64,000 bases of DNA from Fictibacillus arsenicus (lineage in GTDB: Bacteria > Bacillota > Bacilli > Bacillales > Fictibacillaceae): contig NZ_CP016761.1 in the NCBI RefSeq assembly GCF_001642935.1, positions 2,728,001 through 2,792,000 on the forward strand, in the 5' to 3' direction. Both the position numbers and the translations under genes were made by a program. Under the pieces are notes generated by a model. That model was not told the DNA's origin. It ran no database searches and saw only the letters and a program-made list of their open reading frames with translations. Shown one piece after another: positions 35,441 to 44,718 of the stretch (positions within the stretch are counted from its first letter, which is position 1; the number at the start of each line of letters is the position of its first letter).

Positions 35441-35695
35441 ATTCTAAAACATTGTTGCTTTTGATTCATTTCTTCTTTGACAAGTTGATTGGAGTGTAAG
35501 GTGCGAGACTCCTCGAAAATGAAAAATCACATTTTCTTCGTGCGAGGTAACGCTGTCGATGCCTTCCTTGTCCTGCGGGATCAGCGGGACAGGTGAGACA
35601 CAGCAGGTGCAAAACGCAAAGGTGGCTCACCGCACTCCCCGCGGAAAGCGAGCACCTGAAACGGAAATCAACCACTTTCAAGAACAACACTGAAT
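35441..35695 (+). repeat. Intergenic palindromic element, copy E (core plus AAATCACATTTTC module)
   Basis: Family ends CAAGTTGATTGGAGTGTAAG and AACGGAAATCAACC are present. After GAGACTCCT there is an inserted module of about 60 bp (CGAAAATGAAAAATCACATT, TTCTTCGTGCGAGG, CTGTCGATGCCTTCCTTGTC) shared with copy F, then the core GCGGGATCAGCGGGACAGG. Outer repeat ATTGTTGCTTTTGA...TTTCAAGAACAACAC. It lies between the speD terminator and the next gene's start. An 89-codon frame across it is spurious. Confidence 0.9.
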
Positions 35696-35718
35696 TCAAA
35701 AACAGCCAAAATAAAAAA

Positions 35719-35740
35719 GAGGTGTGAAATTTCACACCTC
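35719..35740 (-). terminator. Terminator after speD
   Basis: The perfect 22-bp palindrome GAGGTGTGAAATTTCACACC followed by TC, then TTTTTT on the minus strand, 20 nt past the speD stop. Confidence 0.85.
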
Positions 35741-35759
35741 GTTTAAATTCTGTTTTAAA

Positions 35760-36143
35760 TTATTGAGCTGTAACTTTTGATTTGGCAACGGCAATCGGAC
35801 CCATTCCGCGTGGAACTTCCAGATTTTCACGTTTTTTAGCGCCTAATGCTTCTGAAATGTAATCAGCAGCTACGTTAGGATCAATTCGATCTCCACACGT
35901 ATAAACATCAATACTTGCATAACCATGCTCAGGAAAACTGTGAATAGTTAGATGAGATTCAGAAATAATAACTACTCCACTTACACCGTGCGGAGCAAAT
36001 TTATGAAAAGCAACCTCACGAATTTCTGCACCTGCTTTCAATGCAGCATCTACGAAAGTCTCTTCAATAAACTTCATGTCATTTAATTTTTCAGAATCAC
36101 AACCCCATAACTCAGCAATTACGTGTCTTCCCATTGTATCCAT
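35760..36143 (-). CDS. speD: S-adenosylmethionine decarboxylase proenzyme
   Basis: A 127-aa prokaryotic SAM decarboxylase making the aminopropyl donor for spermidine. The self-processing site is [15 protein letters not shown], where the serine becomes the pyruvoyl group. CGDRIDPN follows as in the family. The start [14 protein letters not shown] is chosen with GGGGGA 8 nt upstream; an ATG two codons earlier is too close and longer frames enter a structured leader. It sits downstream of gapB as in B. subtilis. Confidence 0.96.
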   Translation of the reverse strand: MDTMGRHVIAELWGCDSEKLNDMKFIEETFVDAALKAGAEIREVAFHKFAPHGVSGVVIISESHLTIHSFPEHGYASIDVYTCGDRIDPNVAADYISEALGAKKRENLEVPRGMGPIAVAKSKVTAQ

Positions 36144-36164
36144 TAGCATAGTCCCCCTTTTAAA

Positions 36165-36240
36165 AATAATCATGCCTTCAAGCATGCGGTATCGAACATC
36201 TACCACGGGGGCAAGTTAGTCCAGAGAGGTCCTAACCCTT
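36165..36240 (-). promoter_or_regulatory. Structured leader of speD, possible attenuator
   Basis: On the minus strand GTTAGGACC...GGACTAAC forms one hairpin. GCATGCTTGAAGGCATG forms a second and is followed by ATTATTTTT just before the ribosome binding site. The second hairpin plus T-rich tract resembles a weak intrinsic terminator in the 5' leader. No known riboswitch consensus is recognised. Confidence 0.35.
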
Positions 36241-36383
36241 TAAGTAGCATTCAATGCCTTAATTTGCTTTATTTGAAGTTCACGAAACATAGTATACTTC
36301 TTTTAAAATTGATTTGCAATAATTCTGGGTAAATTTTTTCAATAGTTTTTTTCAACAAAAAAGCATATCTATGCTAAACATAA

Positions 36384-36413
36384 AAAAGCCGGGAAATTTT
36401 CCCGGCTCCTTAT
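36384..36413 (-). terminator. Terminator after gapB
   Basis: The stem AGCCGGGAAA/TTTTCCCGGCT with TTTTTT on the minus strand, 20 nt past the gapB stop. Confidence 0.9.
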
Positions 36414-36431
36414 ATTAACCTTCATTCATCT

Positions 36432-37475
36432 TTATGAAACGGAAGCGTTTTTCTCTACTGGCACTTTGCTGTTAAGTGCAAAAGCTACATGTTTCGCTAA
36501 ATCTACAACACGGCAAGAATAGCCCCACTCATTGTCATACCATGCCAATACCTTGACTTTATTTCCATCCATCACCATAGTCGATAGACCATCAACGATA
36601 GAAGAGTTTTCATTTCCGTTATAATCAATTGAAACTAAAGGCAGGTCACTATATTCTAATACGCCTTTCATTGATCCCTCTGCTGCTGATTGGAATGCAT
36701 GATTCACTTGGTCTTTTGATACAGGAGTTTTCAATTCTACAACCACATCAACTAAAGATACATTTGGTGTTGGAACTCTAAGTGCCATTCCATTTAGTTT
36801 GCCTTCTAGATGAGGAAGAACTTTAGCAATTGCTTTAGCTGCTCCTGTTGAAGTAGGAATAATGGATGTTCCGCAAGCACGGGCACGTCTAAGGTCCTTG
36901 TGCGGGTTATCTATATTTTTTTGATCATTTGTATATGCATGAACCGTTGTCATCATACCGGATTGAACACCAAACTGGTCGTCAAGCACTTTTATAACAG
37001 GCGCAAGGCAGTTTGTAGTACAAGAAGCATTTGAAATAATATGATGTTCTGACGAAATGTAATCGCTGTCATTTACGCCCATAACAATCGTAATATCTTC
37101 ATTCTTGCCTGGAGCTGTAATGATTACCTTTTTAGCACCGGCTTCAATATGAAGTCCTGCAGTTTCCTGAGATACAAATTTACCTGTTGCTTCAATTACT
37201 ATATCAATTCCGAGATCACCCCAAGGCAACTCACGAGGGTCACGGGAATTCACTAAAACAACTTTTTTTCCATTAACAAAAAGGGCATCTTCTGCAGCTA
37301 CAACATCTCCTGGAAAAGTCCCATGTATGGAATCGTATTTAACCATATGAGCAAGTGTTTCTGCTGGATAGCTGGCATTAACAGCTACAACCTCAAAATC
37401 ATCATTCTCCATCATTTTGCGGAAGACCATTCTTCCGATTCTCCCCAAGCCATTAATTGCAATTTTTGCTTTCAT
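36432..37475 (-). CDS. gapB: Glyceraldehyde-3-phosphate dehydrogenase, GapB type
   Basis: GAPDH of 347 aa, probably the anabolic NADP-preferring form used in gluconeogenesis. The Rossmann motif INGLGRIGRMVFRK and catalytic cysteine in NASCTTNCLAP are intact. AVNASYPAETLAH replaces the Asp that NAD-specific enzymes carry after the second strand, which supports NADP use. Position between speD and coaE equals B. subtilis gapB. In B. subtilis this gene is repressed by CcpN; no site was identified here. Confidence 0.95.
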   Translation of the reverse strand: MKAKIAINGLGRIGRMVFRKMMENDDFEVVAVNASYPAETLAHMVKYDSIHGTFPGDVVAAEDALFVNGKKVVLVNSRDPRELPWGDLGIDIVIEATGKFVSQETAGLHIEAGAKKVIITAPGKNEDITIVMGVNDSDYISSEHHIISNASCTTNCLAPVIKVLDDQFGVQSGMMTTVHAYTNDQKNIDNPHKDLRRARACGTSIIPTSTGAAKAIAKVLPHLEGKLNGMALRVPTPNVSLVDVVVELKTPVSKDQVNHAFQSAAEGSMKGVLEYSDLPLVSIDYNGNENSSIVDGLSTMVMDGNKVKVLAWYDNEWGYSCRVVDLAKHVAFALNSKVPVEKNASVS

Positions 37476-37617
37476 GAAGCTGCTCCTTCCAATGTGTTAT
37501 ACTCTTTAAGGTTTCTATCTGCAATTAGTATATCATAATAACCCTCAAAAAGAACATACTTTTATTGAAATTAGGCAAAAAAGGGGCATGAATTTGTGAA
37601 ATTAAAAGCTGTTTCCG

Positions 37618-37870
37618 TAAACATTGTTGAATTTGAAAGTTGTTAATTTCCGTTGCAGTGGCTCGCTTTACGCAGGGCGTGCGGTGAGCCCACTCCGTAC
37701 TGCGTACATCGAGTGGTCTCACCTGCCCCGCTCGTCCTGCAGGACAAGGAAAGCTTCGACAGCGATACATCGCACGAAGAAAATGTGATTTTCCATTTTC
37801 GAGGAGTCTCGCCCTTCCGCTCCAATTAACTAATCAATGAAGAACTTTTGAAAATCTCTCAGCAGCAACC
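37618..37870 (-). repeat. Intergenic palindromic element, copy F (core plus AAATCACATTTTC module)
   Basis: On the minus strand it begins TTAGTTAATTGGAGCGGAAG and ends CAACGGAAATTAACAAC. Both ends carry the compensating change ATT to AAT inside the terminal repeat (GTTAATT/AATTAAC instead of GTTGATT/AATCAAC), which keeps pairing. The module AAATGGAAAATCACATTTTC...GTCGAAGC...CCTTGTCCTG matches copy E. It lies between coaE and gapB. Confidence 0.88.
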
Positions 37871-37894
37871 ATCTTTTAGAAATGCGTCAATAAA

Positions 37895-37924
37895 AAAACA
37901 GACCTATTTCATAAAGTCTGTTTT
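37895..37924 (-). terminator. Terminator overlapping coaE stop
   Basis: The stem AAAACAGAC/GTCTGTTTT with a 12-nt loop overlaps the end of coaE and is followed by TTTT on the minus strand. Confidence 0.8.
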
Positions 37925-38509
37925 CTTAACTTCTTGAAGAAGTCTAAGTAATTTTTGTTTCAAATCTTCTTTTGTACCATTATTCTCAATCACAACATCA
38001 GCTAATTCTTTTTTCTCATCAATCGGCATCTGAGACTTTATTCTTGAAACAGCTTGTTCCTCTGTATACCCATCCCGCTCCATCAAACGCTTAAGCTGTA
38101 TGTCTGGATGAGTATAAATTAGCCATGTTTCATCTACCATGTGAGTAAGTTTACTTTCAAATAATAAAGGGATATCCATGATTACTAAAGGATTGCCGTC
38201 GCTCAAATGCAGTTCAGCTTGTTTTTTCATTTCTGACCGCACAGCAGGATGCACGATTTCATTCAGCTTTAGCCGTTTCTCAGAGTTATTAAATATAATT
38301 TCTCCTAGTTTTGCCCTGTTTAAGGTCTTGTCAGAAAGAAGAACGTCATCTCCAAAAAAAGCGACTATTTTTTCGTAAGCTTCTTTTCCAGGCATTACTA
38401 CTTCCCTTGCAATAATATCAGCGTCGATGACAGGTATTCCTTGTTCGTTTAAGATAAGACTGGCTGTAGATTTCCCGGTTGCGATTCCGCCTGTTAATCC
38501 AATAATCAA
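37904..38509 (-). CDS. coaE: Dephospho-CoA kinase
   Basis: The last enzyme of CoA synthesis, 201 aa. The P-loop GLTGGIATGKST is at the N-terminus, with PVIDADIIAREVV and VMDIPLLFE typical of CoaE. The TTG start is preferred: AGGAGG lies 7 nt upstream and the product begins IIGLTGGIATGKS. Longer frames overlap ytaF. It starts 14 nt after ytaF and likely shares the mutM-ytaF-coaE transcript. Confidence 0.95.
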   Translation of the reverse strand: MIIGLTGGIATGKSTASLILNEQGIPVIDADIIAREVVMPGKEAYEKIVAFFGDDVLLSDKTLNRAKLGEIIFNNSEKRLKLNEIVHPAVRSEMKKQAELHLSDGNPLVIMDIPLLFESKLTHMVDETWLIYTHPDIQLKRLMERDGYTEEQAVSRIKSQMPIDEKKELADVVIENNGTKEDLKQKLLRLLQEVKKTDFMK

Positions 38510-38523
38510 TGGTTTTCCTCCTG

Positions 38524-39156
38524 TTACATTCTTAATAAACCCATTACAATCAGTAAAATACCTGGTAGAACTGATAACCGTTTCATCCAATTCGTTTTAT
38601 TAAAAAAATATAACCCTAATGCCATACCGCCCCATAAGAACAGAGCACTCATAACTGCAATTGACACTGTGGTCAAAAGAGGCGAAAGATCAATTAACGC
38701 AGCTCCAATTCCTGCTCCAAAAGCATCAAGCGACAAAGCTATTCCCAGCAGAACTGCTTCCCAGCCAGTAATGGAACCAGATTTATCTATATCAGCCATG
38801 ACTGGTTTTTTTAGAATGTGAATGACGATTCCTAATGATTTTATTTCGAATAGCACTAAATTTTTTGGTTCTGTATCAATGTTTTCTTTCTCTGGTAAAA
38901 AAACCTGCCATAGAGAGTAGATTCCGATTCCAAGAAGAATTAAGCCGCCTAAAACTTCACCTGTTTTTTGAGTAATAAACTTTTCTAAGGTAAATCCGAG
39001 GAACATTGAAAATAAAAAGGTAACAGCTGAACATATTGCGATGATTAATATGGAGCGAAAAGGAATTTTAATGGATTTCATTCCATACGTTAATCCGGCT
39101 CCAAAACTGTCCAGGCTGACGGCCAGTGCCAGTAATACAAATGAGTAAGCCACCAT
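38524..39156 (-). CDS. ytaF: Sporulation membrane protein YtaF
   Basis: A 210-aa membrane protein with six hydrophobic segments in two similar halves. Each half has the manganese-exporter-like motif (LAVSLDSFGAGLTYG near residue 12 and IALSLDAFGAGIGAAL near residue 138), suggesting a MntP/YtaF-type cation transporter fold. Between the halves lies DIDKSGSITGWEA, an EF-hand-like Asp-rich loop. GGAGTACAGGG precedes the ATG. The role in sporulation is inferred from the family name only. Confidence 0.88.
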   Translation of the reverse strand: MVAYSFVLLALAVSLDSFGAGLTYGMKSIKIPFRSILIIAICSAVTFLFSMFLGFTLEKFITQKTGEVLGGLILLGIGIYSLWQVFLPEKENIDTEPKNLVLFEIKSLGIVIHILKKPVMADIDKSGSITGWEAVLLGIALSLDAFGAGIGAALIDLSPLLTTVSIAVMSALFLWGGMALGLYFFNKTNWMKRLSVLPGILLIVMGLLRM

Positions 39157-39216
39157 GTCCCTGTACTCCTTTCAATTAACGGTAAATGCAGTATATGAAA
39201 GGAGTATAAAATTGGT

Positions 39217-40038
39217 TTATTTTTGACAGTTCTTACATATGTGAGTGCCTCTTCCTGCTACAACCATGCGTTCGATCTCATTCCCACAGATACGGCAAGG
39301 CTCACTCTTTCTTCCATACACAAACAATTTCAGCTGAAAGCCTCCAGTTTCACCCATCGAATTCGTATACGAACGGATCGTACTTCCACCATGTTTTACC
39401 GCTTCAGCTAAAATATCCGTAATAGCATTCTTTAATTTTTTTAGCTTGTGTATAGATAATTCATTAGCAGGTGTTTCAGGATGAATTTTCGCTTTAAATA
39501 ATACTTCATCGACATAGATGTTTCCGATGCCTGCAATGAATGTCTGATCCAGGAGCACTGCTTTAATGCTGCGTTTTGTCTTGAAAAATAATTTTTTCAT
39601 GAGTCCCGCGGTAAGGGAATCAGATAGCGGCTCAACACCTAATGAGCTTAGCGGAAGGTGATTTTCTTCAGTTCCTTTAGGATATAGGTGCATTGTACCG
39701 AATTTACGGACGTCTCTATACCTGAGTTCCGTTCCGTCTGTAAAAGAAAAGATAACATGAGTATGCTTGTCAGGTGGTTCTTCCTTATTGAACAGTCCAT
39801 ATTTACCTTCCATCCTCAGATGAGAAACAAGAGAATCTTCATTTAGATGAAAAATTAAAAACTTCCCTCTCCTGTACACTTCTTCAAAACTCTGACCTTT
39901 AAGCCTTAAAATAAACTCTTCTGGTACAGGATGCTTGATGATATTATCCCAATAAATTTTTATATCTTTAATAACTTTCCCTGGTAAAAATCGATTAAGA
40001 GTATTTTTCACATTTTCTACTTCAGGTAATTCAGGCAC
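39217..40038 (-). CDS. mutM: Formamidopyrimidine-DNA glycosylase
   Basis: A base-excision repair glycosylase/AP lyase (Fpg) of 273 aa removing 8-oxoguanine. The catalytic N-terminal proline requires the protein to begin MPELPEVENV; this fixes the GTG start and excludes the four-codon longer frame. The lysine segment YRRGKFL and the C-terminal zinc finger (CRICGNEIERMVV, ICKNC) are present. It lies downstream of polA and before ytaF. Confidence 0.96.
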   Translation of the reverse strand: MPELPEVENVKNTLNRFLPGKVIKDIKIYWDNIIKHPVPEEFILRLKGQSFEEVYRRGKFLIFHLNEDSLVSHLRMEGKYGLFNKEEPPDKHTHVIFSFTDGTELRYRDVRKFGTMHLYPKGTEENHLPLSSLGVEPLSDSLTAGLMKKLFFKTKRSIKAVLLDQTFIAGIGNIYVDEVLFKAKIHPETPANELSIHKLKKLKNAITDILAEAVKHGGSTIRSYTNSMGETGGFQLKLFVYGRKSEPCRICGNEIERMVVAGRGTHICKNCQK

Positions 40039-40062
40039 GAGTTTCACCACACTTTACTATGA

Positions 40063-40094
40063 AAAACAGCACCCCATAGAACGGGGATGCTGTC
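40063..40094 (-). terminator. Terminator between polA and mutM
   Basis: ACAGCATCCCCGT pairs with GGGGTGCTGTTTTT on the minus strand after the polA stop. A downstream promoter for mutM would then be needed, or partial read-through. Confidence 0.7.
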
Positions 40095-40101
40095 TTATTA
40101 T

Positions 40102-42738
40102 TTATTTCGCTTCATACCACGAATCGCCCCAGCTTACATCCACTTTAAGAGGCACATCGAGTTGAACAGCCTGTTCCATAACTTCACAGACAATTTCCTT
40201 CAGTTTTTCAATCTCTTGTTCTGGAGCTTCAAAAATCAATTCATCATGAACAGTTAACAGCATTTTTGCTTCTAGATTTTCGTCACTGAGACGTTTATCC
40301 ATATCAACCATTGCTTTCTTAATGATATCGGCCGCTGTGCCTTGAATAGGAGTATTCATGGCAGTGCGCTCAGCAAAGCTTCGCAAATTGAAATTTCTGC
40401 TGTTGATCTCCGGCAAGTAGCGGCGTCGATGAAGCAATGTAGAAACGTATCCGTTTTGTTTAGCTTCAGCAATACTATCCTTCATATATTGCTGTACACC
40501 CGGGAAGCTCTCCAGATAGGACTTAATAAATTCACCAGCTTCTTTTCTGGTTATCCCTAAGCTTTGAGATAATCCATAATCACTGATTCCATAAACGATA
40601 CCAAAGTTAACAGCTTTCGCACGTCTTCGCATTTCAGATGTCACTTCATCTTGATTAACATGAAAAACATCCATGGCTGTTTTTGTATGAACATCCATCT
40701 CGCTTTGGAAAGCCTCCATCAGATTTTCATCCTGGGATATATGGGCCAGTACACGAAGCTCGATCTGAGAGTAATCCGCAGCCAGTATTTTCCATCCAGG
40801 CTGAGATGGTACAAAAGCATGTCTGATTTTTCTTCCTGCTTCCAGACGAATTGGTATGTTCTGCAGGTTCGGATCGATCGAACTAAGACGTCCTGTCTGA
40901 GCCAGCACTTGATTAAAACGAGTATGAATTCTCCCTGTATCTTCATGAACAACTTTTAACAAACCTTCAATATAAGTTGATCTTAGTTTACCTAACTGGC
41001 GGTATATTAAAATTTTATTGATTATCTCATGTTTGCCTTCTAATTTTTCTAAAACATCAACGGAGGTAGAATAACCTGTTTTTGTTTTTTTAATTGCTGG
41101 CAGATTTAATTTTTCAAAAAGAATCTCCCCAAGCTGTTTTGGGGAATTAATATTGAACGAAACGCCTGCAAGTTCATGTATATCTTTTTCAAGCATAGAA
41201 AGCTGTGCTTCTAAGTCAGTGCCCATTTCTCTCAGGGTATCTGCTTTTACCTTTACACCGATCTCTTCCATTTTAGCAAGTACTAAAGATAATGGCATCT
41301 CTAAATCATAGAACAAGTTGCTTTGTTCATTTTCTTTTAATTTGTCTGCTAATAGATCAGTTAAAATGAAGATAGCATGTGCTTTTCGGCTAAGGTGCTC
41401 TGCCAGAATATCTTCTTCAGGCAGTTTTTTCTTTGCCCCTTTTCCGTATACCTTTTCATTTGAGTCAACGGTTAGCTTTCCATACTGCTTAGCAACATCA
41501 GCCACTTCATCTAATGACTCCGATGGATTCAACAGATAAGAAGCAAGCTGGCTATCAAATTCGATGCCATTTAATTGAATCCCTTGTCTTTTTAAAGCAA
41601 CGTGAGCTCTTTTAGCATCAAACATTCTCTTCTTTTGATTATTATCTTCCAGCCACTCTTTAAATTCATTTGAACCTTTAGCAAGACTTGATGAAATATA
41701 ATACGTTCCGTTGTTATTGCTTATCGCATAACCTTGAATGTCAGCTTTATGATAATCCTCAGTCAGCGTTTCAACAATCAATGCGGATGGATTCTGCAGC
41801 ATTTCAGCATCAATGGAAGAAACCATCTGAAAATTAAGTTCTTCTTTTTCGGTCTCTGGAAGAAGTTCTTCATCTCCGCCTAGGCGTTCCAAAAGAGATT
41901 GGAAACCGAGTTCTTTAAACAACGGAAATACAGAGGAATTTTCATACCCTTCGTAGTTCGTATCTTCTAATCCAAGCTCGATTGGTGCTTCCTTTGTAAT
42001 TGTTGCAAGCTCTTTACTCATTAATGCCTGATCTTTATTTTCTGTTAACCGTTCTTTTAATTTGGCCCCTGAAATCTGATCGATCGACTCCAGCACTTTT
42101 TCTACAGAGCCATATTCTTTAATGAGCTTAATAGCCGTTTTCTCACCTACTCCCGGAACACCTGGAATATTATCTGAAGGATCGCCCATAAGACCTTTCA
42201 TATCAATAATTTGATCGGGAGTAATTCCATATCGCTCGTTTACTTGTTCAACTGTATAAGCTTCTACTTCAGTTATACCTTTTCTCGTCAGAACCACTTC
42301 AACATCAGGCGTTACGAGCTGAAGCAAATCTTTATCCCCTGTAAATACTTTTACATCCCAATTGCCATCTGCAGCACTAGAAGCAAGTGTTCCGATGATA
42401 TCATCCGCTTCATAATTCTCAAGTTCATATCTTTTAATCTTAAAAGCATCCAGCAGCTGTCTAATAAAAGGGAACTGCTCAGAAAGCTCAGGCGGTGTTT
42501 TTTGACGGCCGCCCTTATATTCACCAAACGTCTTATGGCGAAAAGTCGTTTTCCCCGCATCAAAAGCCACCAGCATATGCGAGGGCTTCTCATCTTCTAA
42601 AATCTTAAGAAGCATTTGTGTAAAACCATAAACAGCATTCGTATAAACACCTTTATCATTGTTTAACAGCGGTAAAGCAAAAAAAGCTCTATATGCAATA
42701 CTATTTCCGTCTACCAAAACTAATTTATTTTTTCCCAA
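40102..42738 (-). CDS. polA: DNA polymerase I
   Basis: A family A polymerase of 878 aa for Okazaki fragment processing and repair. The N-terminal 5' nuclease domain spans about 1-290 (YEADDIIGTLAS, GDPSDNIPGVPGVGEKTA). The middle 3'-5' exonuclease domain lacks the D-x-E motif (SALIVETLTEDY), so it is probably without proofreading, as in B. stearothermophilus. The polymerase motifs A (DYSQIELRVLAH), B (RRAKAVNFGIVYGI) and C (LLTVHDELIFE) are intact. The TTG start has GGAGG 8 nt upstream. Confidence 0.97.
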   Translation of the reverse strand: MGKNKLVLVDGNSIAYRAFFALPLLNNDKGVYTNAVYGFTQMLLKILEDEKPSHMLVAFDAGKTTFRHKTFGEYKGGRQKTPPELSEQFPFIRQLLDAFKIKRYELENYEADDIIGTLASSAADGNWDVKVFTGDKDLLQLVTPDVEVVLTRKGITEVEAYTVEQVNERYGITPDQIIDMKGLMGDPSDNIPGVPGVGEKTAIKLIKEYGSVEKVLESIDQISGAKLKERLTENKDQALMSKELATITKEAPIELGLEDTNYEGYENSSVFPLFKELGFQSLLERLGGDEELLPETEKEELNFQMVSSIDAEMLQNPSALIVETLTEDYHKADIQGYAISNNNGTYYISSSLAKGSNEFKEWLEDNNQKKRMFDAKRAHVALKRQGIQLNGIEFDSQLASYLLNPSESLDEVADVAKQYGKLTVDSNEKVYGKGAKKKLPEEDILAEHLSRKAHAIFILTDLLADKLKENEQSNLFYDLEMPLSLVLAKMEEIGVKVKADTLREMGTDLEAQLSMLEKDIHELAGVSFNINSPKQLGEILFEKLNLPAIKKTKTGYSTSVDVLEKLEGKHEIINKILIYRQLGKLRSTYIEGLLKVVHEDTGRIHTRFNQVLAQTGRLSSIDPNLQNIPIRLEAGRKIRHAFVPSQPGWKILAADYSQIELRVLAHISQDENLMEAFQSEMDVHTKTAMDVFHVNQDEVTSEMRRRAKAVNFGIVYGISDYGLSQSLGITRKEAGEFIKSYLESFPGVQQYMKDSIAEAKQNGYVSTLLHRRRYLPEINSRNFNLRSFAERTAMNTPIQGTAADIIKKAMVDMDKRLSDENLEAKMLLTVHDELIFEAPEQEIEKLKEIVCEVMEQAVQLDVPLKVDVSWGDSWYEAK

Positions 42739-42864
42739 GTCCGTTACCTCCTGAGGACATTTCTCTATTTTCTATTGTATCATGACGGCTAAAAGAAACA
42801 AAAAAGAAGAAACGGTGTATATATGGATTGGAAGTTTACGATGAGATTCGATGCTTATCAATCT

Positions 42865-42900
42865 ACAAAAAAAAGGCGAGAATCCATGGAGGACTCTCGC
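42865..42900 (-). terminator. Terminator after phoR
   Basis: The stem GCGAGAGTCC/GGATTCTCGC with loop TCCAT and TTTTTTTT on the minus strand, between phoR and polA. Confidence 0.85.
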
Positions 42901-42984
42901 TAAGGGGGTACTGAAAAAGGATACTTTTATAGTACGGTTTAACTATTAATTAAAGAAAACAGCGGTGTAAAGGAATTGTAAATC

Positions 42985-44718
42985 TTATAACTCTAACTTT
43001 TTGGGAAAGCGAATAATGAATTGAGAACCTTCTCCAATCTTACTTTCTACCTTTATTGTACCGTGGTGCGCTTCTACTAGATGCTTTACGATAGCAAGCC
43101 CCAGACCTGTTCCGCCAGAGTTCCTGCTTCTTGCTTTATCAACTCGATAGAACCGTTCAAATATTCGGGGGATCTCACTTTCTTTAATACCTATTCCTGT
43201 ATCTTTAACAGTCAGCTTCACATGTTCTTTCTTTTCTTCTACATTTACAGATACTGATCCATCTGCAGGTGTATAGTTGAGACTGTTAGATACGAGATTA
43301 ATGATAATTTGCTTTAGACGCGGGGCATCCCCGTCCATCATCGGATAACCAGAAACGGATAATGAAAGTGTGATATTTTTCTTTTCAGCTTTTGGTAGTA
43401 ATATCTCTATTGTTTCTTTAACCAAATCTTCGAGGTTAACTTTCTGCACATCCAAGTGGAATCCTTGCTCACTTTTTGAAAGATCCAGCAAGTCTTGTAT
43501 CAAAGCTTGAAGACGGTCACTCTCATTCAAAATAATCGTTAAAAATTTATTACGAAATTCTTGATTTTCTCCTGCTCCATCTAAAAGGGTTTCAGCAAAA
43601 CCTTTTAAAGAGGTAATCGGGGTTTTCAGTTCATGAGATACGTTCGCAACAAAATCTTTTCTGACCTGTTCCAGCTTCTTCAATTCAGTTATATCGTGAA
43701 ACACGAGTACTATACCCCTAAGCTTACCTTTCACATCTAAGACTGGAGCACTGTATACTTCAAAGTGTTTTCGTTCAATATGAATCGGAATGACTACATT
43801 CTTTTTAACGTTCTTTTCGGTTAAATATGTTTCTTTAACGATATCTTTAATTTCTGCATGCGGGAAAACTTCGTAAAACAAGTGACCTGTCCAATAGTCA
43901 GCATGCTCTTTAAATAATTCTTTGAATGCTTTATTCACCAGGTTAATGTATCCATTCGAATCAATCAAAATCAATCCGCTGCCCATATTTTCAATCAATG
44001 TTATTAGCCTGTCATGCTGTGACTCTTGAGACTTCGTCATTTTTTCAAGATTTCGTGCCAGAACATTAAGTGAATAGTTCAGTTCCCCAATATCTTCACC
44101 GTAATATTCGTATGTTCTAGCTTTAAAATTTCCTTTAGCAAGCTCTTTTGCAGTTTGTGTTGCTTCTTCAACTGGCCGGACAATTTTATGAATAACCTTT
44201 ATAGATACATATAGGATAATGACAAAACATATTAGAAAACCAATAGACATCATAATCCAGATGGATCTTTCAGCAGCTTCTGCTGCACCTTCTGGAATAG
44301 CTAACTGTATATAGCCGGGATTTTCTTTTTGCTTTCGCTCGAGCGTATAATAAATTTTACCGCTCTCATTTTTTTGAACCAGTTCATTATCAGAAGATTG
44401 CTTTTTTGGATAATAGGACGACATGTTTCTAGGACTATTTCCATCTGAAGTATATTTAACGTTCCAGTTCGAATCAAGAACATAAATTTCTCCATTTAAA
44501 TCCTTTGACGCATATCTTAATAGCCTTTTAATGGTTGCAGGCTCTTCTTCAGTATTTAAGACCTGTTCAATTAACCCTAACTCTCCCGCATAAAACTGCA
44601 TTCTTTTTTCTTTAACACTGTGATGAACAATGTTGCCCATAATGAGTGCAAGGAGTATAAATACCAGTAAAATCCCGAGTAAAAAAAACGTGAGTACCCG
44701 GTTTTTAAATTCGTTCAT
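42985..44718 (-). CDS. phoR: Phosphate-starvation sensor histidine kinase PhoR
   Basis: A membrane-bound kinase of 577 aa. N-terminal helix about 10-30, extracytoplasmic domain about 32-148, second helix about 150-172, HAMP about 173-225, PAS about 235-345, HisKA with VSHELKTPITSLKGF at about 360, and the HATPase domain with NLVSNSLNYTP and DTGIGIKESEIPRIFERFYR. It shares one base with the phoP stop (TAATG), so translation is coupled. Confidence 0.95.
   Translation of the reverse strand: MNEFKNRVLTFFLLGILLVFILLALIMGNIVHHSVKEKRMQFYAGELGLIEQVLNTEEEPATIKRLLRYASKDLNGEIYVLDSNWNVKYTSDGNSPRNMSSYYPKKQSSDNELVQKNESGKIYYTLERKQKENPGYIQLAIPEGAAEAAERSIWIMMSIGFLICFVIILYVSIKVIHKIVRPVEEATQTAKELAKGNFKARTYEYYGEDIGELNYSLNVLARNLEKMTKSQESQHDRLITLIENMGSGLILIDSNGYINLVNKAFKELFKEHADYWTGHLFYEVFPHAEIKDIVKETYLTEKNVKKNVVIPIHIERKHFEVYSAPVLDVKGKLRGIVLVFHDITELKKLEQVRKDFVANVSHELKTPITSLKGFAETLLDGAGENQEFRNKFLTIILNESDRLQALIQDLLDLSKSEQGFHLDVQKVNLEDLVKETIEILLPKAEKKNITLSLSVSGYPMMDGDAPRLKQIIINLVSNSLNYTPADGSVSVNVEEKKEHVKLTVKDTGIGIKESEIPRIFERFYRVDKARSRNSGGTGLGLAIVKHLVEAHHGTIKVESKIGEGSQFIIRFPKKLEL

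Noticed and set aside
35466-35735. 89-codon frame, and similar frames at 3.0-3.4, 12.4, 37.6, 45.6, 51.8 and 52.7 kb
   Set aside because: They lie wholly in the palindromic intergenic elements and have no ribosome binding sites.
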